The notes: generated by a model not told the origin, from the sequence alone. A stretch of DNA of 64,000 bases from Pseudoselenomonas ruminantium (GCF_900104055.1 NZ_FNJQ01000003.1:81908-145907), one strand, 5' to 3'; shown: positions 23,590 to 32,250, counted from the stretch's first letter. Made by a program: numbers and translations.

Positions 23590-24570
23590 ATGGGTGTGCT
23601 TTATTTACTATCCAAAGGAGCAACTGTCCGCAAAGATGGCGGCAGGCTTGTAATTGAAAAAGAAAACCGGCTGGTTGGACGTATGCCCATCCGCTCGCTG
23701 ACTTCAATAGTCGTAGGACCGGCGGCCAATATTTCTACGCCGGCTGTTTTTGCATGTCTGGAAAATAACATCCCCATTTTCTTCTTAAATAAGAAATGGC
23801 AGCTTCTAGGCCAGTTAGCCAATGAACATGCTTCTGTTGCCGTCATTAGGCAACAATTTGCCTGCCTGGAAGATTATGATATGTCCATGCAGTTAGCAAA
23901 ATCGGTTGTCAGCGAAAAGATAAGGAATCAATATCGTCTTTTGAAGAGCTACACCCGTTCAAGCCAAAATTCTGCACTAACTAAGGCGCTGAAGATGCTG
24001 AAGGCCGAAAGGAGTAAAGTGGACACGGCAGATTCTGCTGACAGCCTGCGTGGCATCGAGGGAAACTGTGCCCAAAATTACTTTGCCGGTTTCGGCGCAC
24101 TCCTCGACAACAGGACATGGCATTTCAAGGGACGTACCCGGCCGGCCACTGACCCGGCCAACGCCCTGCTTAACTTTGGCTATGCCTTTCTGGAACGTGA
24201 AGTACGCATAGCTGTCATTGCCCAAGGACTTGACACCCGCATAGGCTTTCTGCACAGCAACAATGATCGCAAGGACAGCCTGGTCTTCGACCTTATGGAA
24301 CTGTTCCGTCAGCCGGTGATTGACCGCTTTGTGCTGAATCTGTTGCGGCTGCAGGTATATAAACCTCAGGATTTTGCCAAAGATGATGAAGATATCTGCC
24401 TTCTCAGCGACGAAGCCCGCAATGCCTGGTATCAAAAATACGAAGACTATATGGAAAAGACTTATCAGGAATACGATGGCCTATCGCCACGCCAGCTGAT
24501 ACAGAAACGGGTGGAAGCATTCCGTCAGGAGCTCCTGTATCCCACTAAACACGATAAAAAAAAACAGTAA
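23590..24570 (+). CDS. cas1: CRISPR integrase Cas1
   Basis: 326 residues. N-terminal beta domain (GVLYLLSKGATVRKDGGRLV) and helical catalytic domain with the metal ligands E157 (RGIEGNCAQ), H222 (GFLHSNNDRKDS) and E237 (VFDLMELFR). Family role: integrates new spacers together with Cas2. No cas4 or reverse transcriptase is fused or adjacent. The start follows the trailer repeat closely, so it is probably transcribed through the array or from its end. A terminator follows at 24582. Confidence 0.96.
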   Translation: MGVLYLLSKGATVRKDGGRLVIEKENRLVGRMPIRSLTSIVVGPAANISTPAVFACLENNIPIFFLNKKWQLLGQLANEHASVAVIRQQFACLEDYDMSMQLAKSVVSEKIRNQYRLLKSYTRSSQNSALTKALKMLKAERSKVDTADSADSLRGIEGNCAQNYFAGFGALLDNRTWHFKGRTRPATDPANALLNFGYAFLEREVRIAVIAQGLDTRIGFLHSNNDRKDSLVFDLMELFRQPVIDRFVLNLLRLQVYKPQDFAKDDEDICLLSDEARNAWYQKYEDYMEKTYQEYDGLSPRQLIQKRVEAFRQELLYPTKHDKKKQ

Positions 24571-24581
24571 TCTCCCCACAG

Positions 24582-24606
24582 GTCTAACCGACCTATATTT
24601 TTTTTC
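24582..24606 (+). terminator. Terminator after cas1
   Basis: Short hairpin AGGTC-TAACC-GACCT followed by ATATTTTTTTT. Shared-promoter copy 7 begins within 10 bases of its T-run, the same terminator-then-promoter order as in the minus-strand island. Confidence 0.75.
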
Positions 24607-24612
24607 CAAAAA

Positions 24613-24643
24613 TGCCAAAAACCTTTCTTAAGCGCGGTTTTAT
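24613..24643 (+). promoter_or_regulatory. Shared-promoter copy 7 (viperin)
   Basis: TGCCAAAAA with GGTTTTAT at the fixed 23-base offset and ATTAGAAGG after it, 49-79 bases before the viperin start. Confidence 0.75.
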
Positions 24644-24691
24644 CTATTAGAAGGACAAACAACCGCTCGATAAAAGAAAGGAGCCGTCATC

Positions 24692-25516
24692 ATGGCTTAC
24701 AAAGTAAACCTCCACATCACCCAGAAATGCAACTACGCTTGCAAATACTGCTTCGCCCACTTCGACCACCACAACGACCTGACCTTGGGCCAGTGGAAAC
24801 ATATCATTGACAACCTTAAAACCAGCGGCCTCGTAGATGCCATCAATTTCGCCGGCGGTGAGCCGGTTCTGCACCGCGACTTCGCAGCAATCGTCAACTA
24901 CGCCTACGATCAGGGCTTCAAGCTCTCCATTATCACCAATGGTTCCCTGATGCTGAATCCCAAACTCATGCCCCCGGAACTCTTCGCAAAATTCGATACC
25001 CTGGGAATCTCCGTTGACAGCATCAATCCCAAAACGCTCATAGCACTTGGCGCCTGCAACAACTCCCAGGAAGTATTATCCTACGACAAGCTGTCGCATC
25101 TGATAACACTTGCCCGTTCCGTCAATCCGACCATCCGCATCAAACTGAATACGGTCATCACCAATCTCAACGCGGACGAAGACCTCACCATCATTGGCCA
25201 GGAACTCGACATCGCCCGCTGGAAAATGCTCCGAATGAAGCTTTTCATCCACGAAGGCTTCAACAATGCACCGCTATTAGTCAGCCAGGCTGACTTCGAT
25301 GGCTTCGTTGAACGACATGCCGAAGTATCCCACGATATCGTCCCCGAAAACGACCTGACCAGATCCTATATCATGGTGGACAATCAGGGCCGGTTACTGG
25401 ATGACGAAACCGAAGAATACAAAGTGGTCGGTAGCCTGCTTGCGGAAGACTTCGGCACCGTATTCGATCGTTACCACTTTGACGAAGCTACCTACGCCAG
25501 TCGCTATGCAGGTTAA
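24692..25516 (+). CDS. Prokaryotic viperin (radical SAM antiviral nucleotide dehydratase)
   Basis: 274 residues. CxxxCxxC at C13, C17 and C20 (HITQKCNYACKYCFAHF) binds the [4Fe-4S] cluster that cleaves S-adenosylmethionine. The rest follows viperin closely: INFAGGEPVLHRDF, LSIITNGSLM, LGISVDSINPKTLIALG, IKLNTVITNLNADEDL, ARWKMLRMKLFIHEG, FVERHAEVS, and the late YIMVDNQGRLLDDETEEYKV. Family role: converts CTP, UTP or GTP to 3'-deoxy-3',4'-didehydro nucleotides that stop viral transcription. A nucleotide kinase often accompanies viperin, but none is seen here. Start has AAAGGAGCC ahead. Its own promoter, of the shared class, separates it from cas1. Confidence 0.9.
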   Translation: MAYKVNLHITQKCNYACKYCFAHFDHHNDLTLGQWKHIIDNLKTSGLVDAINFAGGEPVLHRDFAAIVNYAYDQGFKLSIITNGSLMLNPKLMPPELFAKFDTLGISVDSINPKTLIALGACNNSQEVLSYDKLSHLITLARSVNPTIRIKLNTVITNLNADEDLTIIGQELDIARWKMLRMKLFIHEGFNNAPLLVSQADFDGFVERHAEVSHDIVPENDLTRSYIMVDNQGRLLDDETEEYKVVGSLLAEDFGTVFDRYHFDEATYASRYAG

Positions 25517-25542
25517 CAGCATTAATTATTGCTGTTATTCCC
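25516..25542 (+). terminator. Hairpin after viperin
   Basis: AACAGCA and TGCTGTT pair across TTAATTAT, followed by ATT. It begins at the viperin stop. Confidence 0.5.
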
Positions 25543-25570
25543 TAACGACTTGGCTACTCCAATATAAAAC

Positions 25571-25710
25571 TTGGTAAACCAGCCAATCCCTTCGGACATC
25601 TGAAAGAACCGGCAGCAGCAATATGTGTTTCATTGCTGAAATGTTGCCAGGAAACCATCGAGACCAAAGATATTATTCACGCTGCCGCCAAAATTATTCC
25701 CAAACATTAA
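25571..25710 (+). pseudogene. Gene fragment downstream of viperin
   Basis: An open stretch without a start reads FGHLKEPAAAICVSLLKCCQ and continues KDIIHAAAKIIPKH to a stop at 25710. The residue pattern is protein-like but no family is recognised, and an in-frame stop lies just upstream. Probably the C-terminal remains of a lost cassette gene. Confidence 0.3.
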
Positions 25711-25767
25711 GATTGCTATGATATAATTTGAATCAGAAGTGATGGCTATAGTTCAGTTCCACTGACT

Positions 25768-25868
25768 GATAAAAACTGAAAACCTCCCCCACATGCCCGC
25801 GAGGCCCATTCTACCGTTGAGGTTTTCAGTTTTTCCGTGGACACGTGTAAGCCTTGATTTACAAGGGA
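25768..25868 (+). repeat. Second copy of the CRISPR leader module
   Basis: Contains AACTGAAAACCTC ... GAGGTTTTCAGTT, then TTCCGTGGACACG and a GGATAGAAGCAAAAA tail. It matches the leader at 22862-22990 with only scattered changes, and is followed at once by repeat-like sequence. Confidence 0.75.
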
Positions 25869-25880
25869 TAGAAGCAAAAA

Positions 25881-25971
25881 TACCGCTTGCGGTATCGTAA
25901 CGATCTACGTAAATCCGTAGGCTGAACTGTTTTATTCGACAGTACCCTAATACCGCTTACGGTATAATCTT
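25881..25971 (+). CRISPR. Decayed second CRISPR array (one spacer)
   Basis: A truncated repeat TACCGCTTGCGGTATCGTAA(C) at 25881-25901, a 33-base spacer, then a degenerate repeat at 25935-25971 beginning TTCGACAGTACCCTAATACC. The 5' part of the first repeat is missing. Same repeat family as the main array, so both belong to this system. Confidence 0.75.
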
Positions 25972-26021
25972 ATACCTTGGTTTACAACATTTTTTACACA
26001 CTTCAATTTCATATTTTCATC

Positions 26022-26051
26022 ATGCAGACCAGCCGGGTCTGTATTTTTTTC
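26022..26051 (+). terminator. Terminator before shared-promoter copy 8
   Basis: CAGACC-AGCC-GGGTCTG followed by a TATTTTTTT run. Again placed directly before a shared promoter. Confidence 0.65.
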
Positions 26052-26059
26052 ATAAGGAA

Positions 26060-26090
26060 TGCCAAATATACATCATCCACCTGGTTATAT
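26060..26090 (+). promoter_or_regulatory. Shared-promoter copy 8 (unknown 215-residue gene)
   Basis: TGCCAAATA and GGTTATAT at the fixed 23-base offset, then ATAGTGAAAG, ending 48 bases before the ATG at 26138. Confidence 0.75.
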
Positions 26091-26137
26091 ATAGTGAAAG
26101 CTGGATAATAATGCTATTGTAACGAAAGGAGCTTATC

Positions 26138-26785
26138 ATGGATAATCAGGAACTCCAATATGCGGGCTGTCATTTCGATGTTGTTTTCACCGCATATTCC
26201 CTTGCCTATATGCAGTCAGAAAGCATTCCTCAGACAGAAGCTCTGCAAATTATTGCCAAATCCCTGCCCATGTTCTTCAATTCCTACTCCGGCAAAGACC
26301 ATTTTCTTCTCAGCAATAAAAGTGACCTAGGCATCACGTGCAAATGCAGTTATACAAAAGGAAAAATTTTCACTATTAATATCAACTTTGTATTCAGACT
26401 TTCCTCAGAAGACTTATTTTTTTCCTATAACGACCAAAAAGTTCACCTTTTCTATGCACCAGGTCACTTTGCATCTTTTCCCGGAGGAACTCAGCCACAG
26501 CGCCCGCGAAAAGAAAGTTCCTTATTTAAGAAGTACAAAAAAAAGAAAAAATATCCCCGCGTTGTCTGCGAAGCATCCATAAAAATGGATACCAAGCCCA
26601 GAAAATGCATTCCTGCCGATGGTTTCGTTACCGTACTTTCCTTCCTAGATAAGCTTATAGGCAAGAAGGATAACGACGATCTCATACTAACAGATATCAT
26701 CACACTTGCCCTTAGTCACTATATGCTGGATGATGTACTACAACTTGAAATAATCGCAGCTCCTATTGCAGTCCATCGGATATGA
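26138..26785 (+). CDS. Unknown protein under the shared promoter
   Basis: 215 residues, ribosome site AAAGGAG. No family recognised. The first 110 residues look like an alpha-beta fold (CHFDVVFTAYSLAYMQSES; KIFTININFVFRLSSEDLFF). A strongly basic loop near 125-140 (KKYKKKKKYPR) could bind nucleic acid. The end is helical (LILTDIITLALSHYMLDD). No signal peptide or membrane segment. It shares the promoter class with viperin and the zipper peptides and is followed by its own terminator, so it is a single-gene cassette. A defence role is inferred only from that. Confidence 0.65.
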   Translation: MDNQELQYAGCHFDVVFTAYSLAYMQSESIPQTEALQIIAKSLPMFFNSYSGKDHFLLSNKSDLGITCKCSYTKGKIFTININFVFRLSSEDLFFSYNDQKVHLFYAPGHFASFPGGTQPQRPRKESSLFKKYKKKKKYPRVVCEASIKMDTKPRKCIPADGFVTVLSFLDKLIGKKDNDDLILTDIITLALSHYMLDDVLQLEIIAAPIAVHRI

Positions 26786-26798
26786 TGCTTACACCCTG

Positions 26799-26827
26799 AG
26801 TCACAGGTCAATATGACCTGTATTTTC
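26799..26827 (+). terminator. Terminator of the 215-residue gene
   Basis: ACAGGTC-AATAT-GACCTGT followed by ATTTTCCCC. The sequence AAAAATGCCAAAAA follows directly, as at functional copies, but no GGTTATAT block is present at the expected distance. Confidence 0.7.
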
Positions 26828-27052
26828 CCCAAAAATGCCAAAAACAAAACTGAAAGTTCATACCTACGAAATCATGTTTTGCGACAACTATAATTTGGCC
26901 AAAAATTTTATTTGTTTTCATAAATTTATCCCAACCGCTGTCCCCTAGTCTTAGCTATAGAAACGGTGGTTGGGATAAACTTTTCTCTACATTAACTCGC
27001 AAGTTATCACTTTTAGACAATACTCAGAGCATTTACCTTTATACATATCACC

Positions 27053-27231
27053 TTAAAATTCTTCTGACCGCCATAAGACAGGAATGGCATCGGCCTCATG
27101 ATGTCCCATATATACCGCCGGCTCGATCAACATCGGACTTCCCTGGCCATCCGGCATGACATTGCCACTCCACAGATCACCATGGAACAGCGAAGGAAAG
27201 GTCGGCTCAATGATATCCCCATCCACCTCTT
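27053..27231 (-). pseudogene. Fructosamine kinase family fragment
   Basis: The minus-strand frame reads PSLFHGDLWSGNVMPDGQG, then PMLIEPAVYMGHHEADAIPV, and stops. This is the catalytic core and metal-binding segment of the fructosamine-3-kinase family (HGDLWSGNV...DPAVY.GHREAD). The N-terminal two thirds and the C-terminus are missing. The rest of 26830-27266 holds nothing recognisable. Confidence 0.65.
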
Positions 27232-27266
27232 AAACAAACGTCAGTTCCTATAGCTGCCACACAGAT

Positions 27267-28037
27267 CTATCTTGGTGAACGGGAAAACTTCATGGCAAAA
27301 ACACCAAACAGCGGTGTTTCGCCATATAACAGGCGTTCCTTCTCGTCCCATAGCCGTTCTGTCAGGTCAAATTCCGCATGCACTTCCCCAAAGCCCAGGC
27401 TGCGCAGCAATTCCACATCCCAGTAAGGACGCTTGGTCCCGCTAAGCGGAAGTTCCAAGGGATCGAATGGTTCGGTAATATCCGCTGCGCATTCCAGCGC
27501 ATCGCCATATTTTCGCAGACATTCCTGTCTCCGCAATTCTGCCCGCTCTGCCATAGCTTCATCATATAATGGCATATTCCAATTAGCATCGAACAGCAGC
27601 AGACGCCCCTGAGGACGCAGCAGGCGCAGGCACTCGCCATATACCTGCCAGGGGCTCAACAGTGTCCAGGTAACATTGCGGCTCACGATGGCCTCGAATG
27701 CTTCCTCAGGAAAGTCCATATGGTTGATGTCCATCTGCTGCAGGTTGACTTCAACGCCTGCCCCTTCAATCATCGCCCGCGCCTGTTCCAACATCCCCGC
27801 CGAACAGTCCACGGCTGTTACCTCATAGCCCATCCTGGCTAAGATTATCGAGAAAAAGGCCGGGCCACAGCCTAAATCCAACACCTTTTTCGTACCGGCA
27901 GGTAACTTTTCCCGCAAAAGTTTCTGCCAGGCCTCCACCCGGAAACTGGCCAGTTCATCCGCAATGATGTTACCATAGTTTTCCGCATCCTGAGACCAAT
28001 AGCGGGCCATACTGTCAATATTCAAACCAATCACCAT
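27267..28037 (-). CDS. Class I SAM-dependent methyltransferase
   Basis: 256 residues. Motif I VLDLGCGPAFFSIILARMGY and the acidic loop VTAVDCSAGMLEQAR mark the S-adenosylmethionine-binding Rossmann fold; LQQMDINHMDFPEEAFEAIV and RNVTWTLLSPWQV follow in the usual order. The substrate cannot be told. AGGAAAAG precedes the start. Monocistronic, facing away from the pdx genes. Confidence 0.85.
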   Translation of the reverse strand: MVIGLNIDSMARYWSQDAENYGNIIADELASFRVEAWQKLLREKLPAGTKKVLDLGCGPAFFSIILARMGYEVTAVDCSAGMLEQARAMIEGAGVEVNLQQMDINHMDFPEEAFEAIVSRNVTWTLLSPWQVYGECLRLLRPQGRLLLFDANWNMPLYDEAMAERAELRRQECLRKYGDALECAADITEPFDPLELPLSGTKRPYWDVELLRSLGFGEVHAEFDLTERLWDEKERLLYGETPLFGVFAMKFSRSPR

Positions 28038-28233
28038 CTTTTCCTAGCTTTTTCTTGCTGCTATCCATATCGATTATTATAACACGGAATACAAAAGTCT
28101 AAGGTCAGCTGGGAGATTTTTTCACCATCTGACCTTATAATATTTACTTGTATTGGATATTTTAATATAATCAGATAAAGTCTATGATAGGAACTGTCAA
28201 CCGAAACATGCGAAATCAAAGGAGGCAGTTCAC

Positions 28234-29121
28234 ATGGCTGAATTAAAAGAGAATAATCGTTATGAACTGAACAAGGAGTTGGCCCAGATGCTAAAGGGCG
28301 GCGTAATCATGGATGTGACTACGCCGGAGCAGGCGAGAGTGGCAGAAGCGGCCGGAGCCTGCGCGGTTATGGCCTTGGAGCGGATTCCGGCGGATATCCG
28401 GGCTGCCGGTGGCGTGGCCCGCATGAGCGATCCGGCTATGATCAAGGGCATCCAGCAGGCGGTGAGCATTCCGGTCATGGCAAAATGCCGTATCGGTCAT
28501 TTTGTGGAAGCTCAGCTCCTGCAGGCCATCGAAATTGACTACATCGATGAAAGCGAAGTCCTTTCCCCGGCAGATGATGTCTACCATATCAACAAGCGCG
28601 ACTTTGCCGTGCCCTTTGTCTGCGGTGCCCGGGATTTGGGCGAGGCCCTGCGGCGCATCAATGAAGGCGCTTCCATGATCCGGACAAAAGGCGAACCGGG
28701 GACCGGCGATGTGATTCAGGCCGTACGTCATATGCGGGCCATCAACAAACAGATGAAAGAGCTGACCGTACTGCGGGAGGATGAACTCTTTGAAGCAGCC
28801 AAGACATATCAGGTGCCCTATACACTGGTGAAATATGTCCATAAGTACGGCCGCTTGCCCGTGGTCAATTTCGCTGCCGGCGGCGTGGCCACCCCCGCAG
28901 ATGCCGCGTTAATGATGCAATTAGGTGCTGACGGTGTCTTTGTGGGTTCCGGCATCTTTAAATCCGGCAATCCGGCTAAACGCGCAGCGGCCATTGTCGA
29001 AGCCGTGACCAACTATCAGGATGCAGAGCGGATTGCCAGACTCTCGGAAAATCTCGGCGAAGCCATGGTGGGCATCAACGAGGACGAGATCCAGCTGCTC
29101 ATGGCCGAGCGCGGAAAATAA
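28234..29121 (+). CDS. pdxS: Pyridoxal 5'-phosphate synthase, PdxS subunit
   Basis: 295 residues, normal length. [39 protein letters not shown] and [13 protein letters not shown] are hallmark blocks, with the Schiff-base lysines in MAKCRIG and [10 protein letters not shown]. It makes PLP from ribose 5-phosphate, glyceraldehyde 3-phosphate and ammonia delivered by PdxT. AAAGGAGG ahead of ATG. First gene of pdxS-pdxT-pdxR. Confidence 0.97.
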   Translation: MAELKENNRYELNKELAQMLKGGVIMDVTTPEQARVAEAAGACAVMALERIPADIRAAGGVARMSDPAMIKGIQQAVSIPVMAKCRIGHFVEAQLLQAIEIDYIDESEVLSPADDVYHINKRDFAVPFVCGARDLGEALRRINEGASMIRTKGEPGTGDVIQAVRHMRAINKQMKELTVLREDELFEAAKTYQVPYTLVKYVHKYGRLPVVNFAAGGVATPADAALMMQLGADGVFVGSGIFKSGNPAKRAAAIVEAVTNYQDAERIARLSENLGEAMVGINEDEIQLLMAERGK

Positions 29122-29134
29122 GGAGGACTTTTCC

Positions 29135-29716
29135 ATGGCAAAAAAGACAATCGGTGTGCTGGCCCTGCAGGGTGCTTTTCAGGAACACGAGCAGATGCTT
29201 GCCAGACTGGGCGCAGATTATCGTGAGATCCGTCAGACGGCGGATTTCACGGCAGATATTGCAGGGCTCATCCTGCCCGGCGGAGAAAGCACCACCCAGC
29301 GCAAACTAATGTATAGTACGGGGCTTTTGGCCCCGTTGCAGCAACGGATAAGAGAAGATATGCCCGTAATGGGAACTTGTGCCGGACTGATTCTCTTAGC
29401 TCAGGAACTCAGCAATGACGAAGAAACTGGCCTTAGCACTCTGCCCGTACGCGTCAAGCGCAATGCCTACGGCCGGCAGCTGGGCAGCTTTGCCGCAGAT
29501 ATATCCTTGGCAGGCATAGGCAAATTTCCGATGCGTTTCATCCGTGCCCCCTACATTGAGAAAATCCTGCAGCCGGATGTGGAGGTACTAGCCACGTATC
29601 AGGGACAGATTACGGCGGTACGCTATCACAAACAGCTGGCCATGTCATTTCATCCGGAACTTACGCAGGATTTACGCGTGCATCGCTTATTTTTACAGAT
29701 GGCAGCATCAGCCTGA
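29135..29716 (+). CDS. pdxT: Pyridoxal 5'-phosphate synthase glutaminase PdxT
   Basis: 193 residues from ATG 29135 (AGGAGG ahead), 13 bases after pdxS. IGVLALQGAFQEHEQML opens the chain; GGEST, the nucleophile in GTCAGLILLA and the His/Glu pair in SFHPEL make the class I glutaminase triad. Supplies ammonia to PdxS. Confidence 0.96.
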   Translation: MAKKTIGVLALQGAFQEHEQMLARLGADYREIRQTADFTADIAGLILPGGESTTQRKLMYSTGLLAPLQQRIREDMPVMGTCAGLILLAQELSNDEETGLSTLPVRVKRNAYGRQLGSFAADISLAGIGKFPMRFIRAPYIEKILQPDVEVLATYQGQITAVRYHKQLAMSFHPELTQDLRVHRLFLQMAASA

Positions 29717-29736
29717 ACGAAAGGAGCTGTATCTTA

Positions 29737-31146
29737 TTGTTGACCTATTCATTTGAACAGCTGGAGGGTGAACCCCTATACGAACATCTTTACCGTTGTA
29801 TCCGGCAGGATATCCTGACCGGAAAACTGGCACCGGGAGAAAAACTGCCATCCAAGCGGACTCTGGCGCGCAATTTGGGCATCAGTGTGATCACCGTGGA
29901 GGGAGCCTATAATCAACTGACCGCGGAGGGGTATTGTGAGTCACGGCCCCGCCGCGGCTATTTTGTCGTGGCGATACCGCCCCGAAATATGTCTGCAGGA
30001 AAAAAGGCGGCCCATGCGAATATGCCAAAATCGAGATTTCAGGCAGAGGATATGCATGTCATCGATCTGACGGCCAGCAGCCTGCGATCTGCTGATTTTC
30101 CCTTTACCGTTTGGTCAAGGCTGCTACGGCAGATCCTTTCGCAGCAGGCAGAGAAAATTATGGAACGTTCACCAGGACAGGGCATTCTGGAACTACGCCA
30201 AGCTATTGCCGGGCATCTGCAAAGTTTTCGAGGACTTAATGTTGAACCTGAACAGATTGTCATTGGGGCGGGGACGGAATATCTCTATATGCTGCTGATC
30301 CAGCTTTTGGGGCGGAGAAAAAAGTACTGTATCGAAGATCCCGGCTATGAACGTATCGGCATGATCTATCGGGCCAATGGGGCAGATTGTGCTGCCATCG
30401 GTTTGGATATGCAGGGAATCCGGCCGGCAGATTTGCGGGCCGAAGGAGCAGACGTCGTTCATATCAGCCCTTCCCATCATTTCCCTACGGGCATCGTGAT
30501 GCCCGTCAGCCGGCGATATGAATTATTAGACTGGGCTGCCGAACAAAAAGGCCGCTATATCATCGAAGACGATTACGACAGTGAGTTCCGCCTGATTGGC
30601 CGGCCAATCCCGACACTGATGGAAAGTGATATCCATCAGCGTGTCATCTATATGAATACCTTTTCCAAAAGCCTCACCCCCACCATCCGCATCAGCTATA
30701 TGGTACTGCCCCCCACTCTGGTACAGGTCTTCGCAGAAAAGATGAGCTGCTACAGCTGCACTGTGGCCAATTTCGAGCAGTACACGTTGGCCAAATTCAT
30801 TGGCGAAGGTTATTTCGAGAAGCATATCAACCGCATGCGCACGACTTACCGGCACCGTCGGAAACGCTTTATGGAACTCCTGCAGGAGTCACCTGTCCGG
30901 GATTACAGCACCCTGATTGAACACGGCTCCGGCCTGCATCTGCTGCTGCGCTTGGCCGTAGATGATGATGACGATGTCTTGCAAGCTAAGATGCTGGCAG
31001 CTGGCCTGCGCATCAAAGCACTGAGCGAATATTATACAAAAAAAATCCCCCAGAGCGCCATACACACGTTCATCGTGAATTACGCGAATCTGGAGGAATC
31101 GGAGATTAAACTGGCGCTGCAGCGGTTGGAAACTGTCTTCAATTGA
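29737..31146 (+). CDS. pdxR: MocR/PdxR-type regulator (GntR HTH plus aminotransferase domain)
   Basis: 469 residues from TTG 29737 (AAAGGAG ahead). N-terminal winged helix EPLYEHLYRCIRQDILTGKL then LPSKRTLARNLGISVITVEG; the rest is a fold-type I aminotransferase with the PLP lysine in TFSKSLTPTIR. Such proteins sense PLP and control pdxST. Here it sits 20 bases downstream in the same operon, whereas divergent placement is more common, implying self-inclusion in the regulated unit. Confidence 0.88.
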   Translation: MLTYSFEQLEGEPLYEHLYRCIRQDILTGKLAPGEKLPSKRTLARNLGISVITVEGAYNQLTAEGYCESRPRRGYFVVAIPPRNMSAGKKAAHANMPKSRFQAEDMHVIDLTASSLRSADFPFTVWSRLLRQILSQQAEKIMERSPGQGILELRQAIAGHLQSFRGLNVEPEQIVIGAGTEYLYMLLIQLLGRRKKYCIEDPGYERIGMIYRANGADCAAIGLDMQGIRPADLRAEGADVVHISPSHHFPTGIVMPVSRRYELLDWAAEQKGRYIIEDDYDSEFRLIGRPIPTLMESDIHQRVIYMNTFSKSLTPTIRISYMVLPPTLVQVFAEKMSCYSCTVANFEQYTLAKFIGEGYFEKHINRMRTTYRHRRKRFMELLQESPVRDYSTLIEHGSGLHLLLRLAVDDDDDVLQAKMLAAGLRIKALSEYYTKKIPQSAIHTFIVNYANLEESEIKLALQRLETVFN

Positions 31147-31219
31147 ATCCTGCGTACATGCTGCTGCGCCTCCTGACAGGATACCTGCTCCCATCGCCGT
31201 GGGGCATTATCCTGTAATT

Positions 31220-32023
31220 CTACATATTTCCCTTGCTGTCCTGTTCTGCTTTGCGGATATCTTCTTTCATATCCTTGGCCAGATCTATTTTATGGAATGT
31301 CTTGTCCGCAGGCAGGTGCATGGAAAAGTTATCCGTTTTATCCAACTGCGCTTCTCCTTGTCGGATGGAAAGCTCCAGAATATGCCCACCGTGCTTCTTA
31401 TCATCGGAAATGAAATGGAAATGCCAGCCCGCAGAATTCAGACCGCTCATATAGCTTGGGCAATACAAACCGACCAAAGTTCCAGTCATATCCTTATGCG
31501 TGAATTCCGTCTGCTTATCCTTCAGTGCCTCTACCAAGGTTGGATAGGGCTTCTTGCTGCCGTATTCACTGCGGAAAAGAATGTGCGGGAAGGTGGTGTG
31601 AAGTTTCACCAAATAGAAGCTATTTTCGCCATTTTCCTTGACGGCTTGATTCAGGCGCTGCTCCAGTGCAGCCTTGTTGGCAACATCACGGAGATTGACG
31701 GAAATATCGTTCTCGAAGAACGTCACATTAGCAAAAGGTACCTTGGTCTTATCTGCAGCGACAACAACTTTACCGCTGCCCAAAGCCTGATAGACCGTCC
31801 CATCCAACACGATCATCTCACCATTTACGCCTTCAAAAGTACCAATACCGGTATCACCCCAAGTGCGCAGTTCCCCTACTGTCACGGTTCCACCGAGATA
31901 TCCCTGTGCCAACGACTGCAAAAGGGCGACCTGATTCACGGTCTCTCTGTCGGCTTGCGCAGCATAACCTGTACCGCAAGTTATCATGCCAGCTAAGAAA
32001 GCAGCCATCATCTTCTTTTTCAT
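31220..32023 (-). CDS. Secreted acetolactate decarboxylase
   Basis: 267 residues from ATG 32023 (GGGGGA ahead). An N-terminal signal peptide (MKKKMMAAFLAGMITCGTGY) precedes the acetolactate decarboxylase domain: QSLAQGYLGGTVTVGELRTW, GIGTFEGVNGEMIVLDG, and the zinc site in SAGWHFHFISDDKKHGGHIL. It turns 2-acetolactate into acetoin. A signal peptide is unusual for a cytoplasmic fermentation step but occurs in some family members. No acetolactate synthase is nearby. Confidence 0.88.
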   Translation of the reverse strand: MKKKMMAAFLAGMITCGTGYAAQADRETVNQVALLQSLAQGYLGGTVTVGELRTWGDTGIGTFEGVNGEMIVLDGTVYQALGSGKVVVAADKTKVPFANVTFFENDISVNLRDVANKAALEQRLNQAVKENGENSFYLVKLHTTFPHILFRSEYGSKKPYPTLVEALKDKQTEFTHKDMTGTLVGLYCPSYMSGLNSAGWHFHFISDDKKHGGHILELSIRQGEAQLDKTDNFSMHLPADKTFHKIDLAKDMKEDIRKAEQDSKGNM

Positions 32024-32250
32024 CAATGAATCCCCCTTTATCAAATCCTTCAACTTGTGTTATCTTCTGCAAAACCTTCTCACATTCCTGCTAACCTCAC
32101 GACAAACTTCCTGACAAAAAATGCTGCTGATATGGATCTTACAGACAGGATTTTCCTAGCATTTAGAGAATTTCATTATCAGGAGCCTTACCTGAAAAAT
32201 CAGGAACGACTTCTGGCAAAATTTAGATTCCTGCAAAGGAGGCTATGAAT

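Noticed and set aside
26836..26866. Ninth copy of the shared promoter
   Set aside because: TGCCAAAAA follows a terminator as expected, but at the 23-base offset the sequence is CATACCTA, not GGTTATAT, and no gene follows on that strand. Probably a decayed copy.
27267..28037. Methyltransferase as part of a restriction-modification system
   Set aside because: It lacks the DPPY/NPPF-type DNA methylase motif and has no endonuclease or specificity partner; it looks like a small-molecule methyltransferase.
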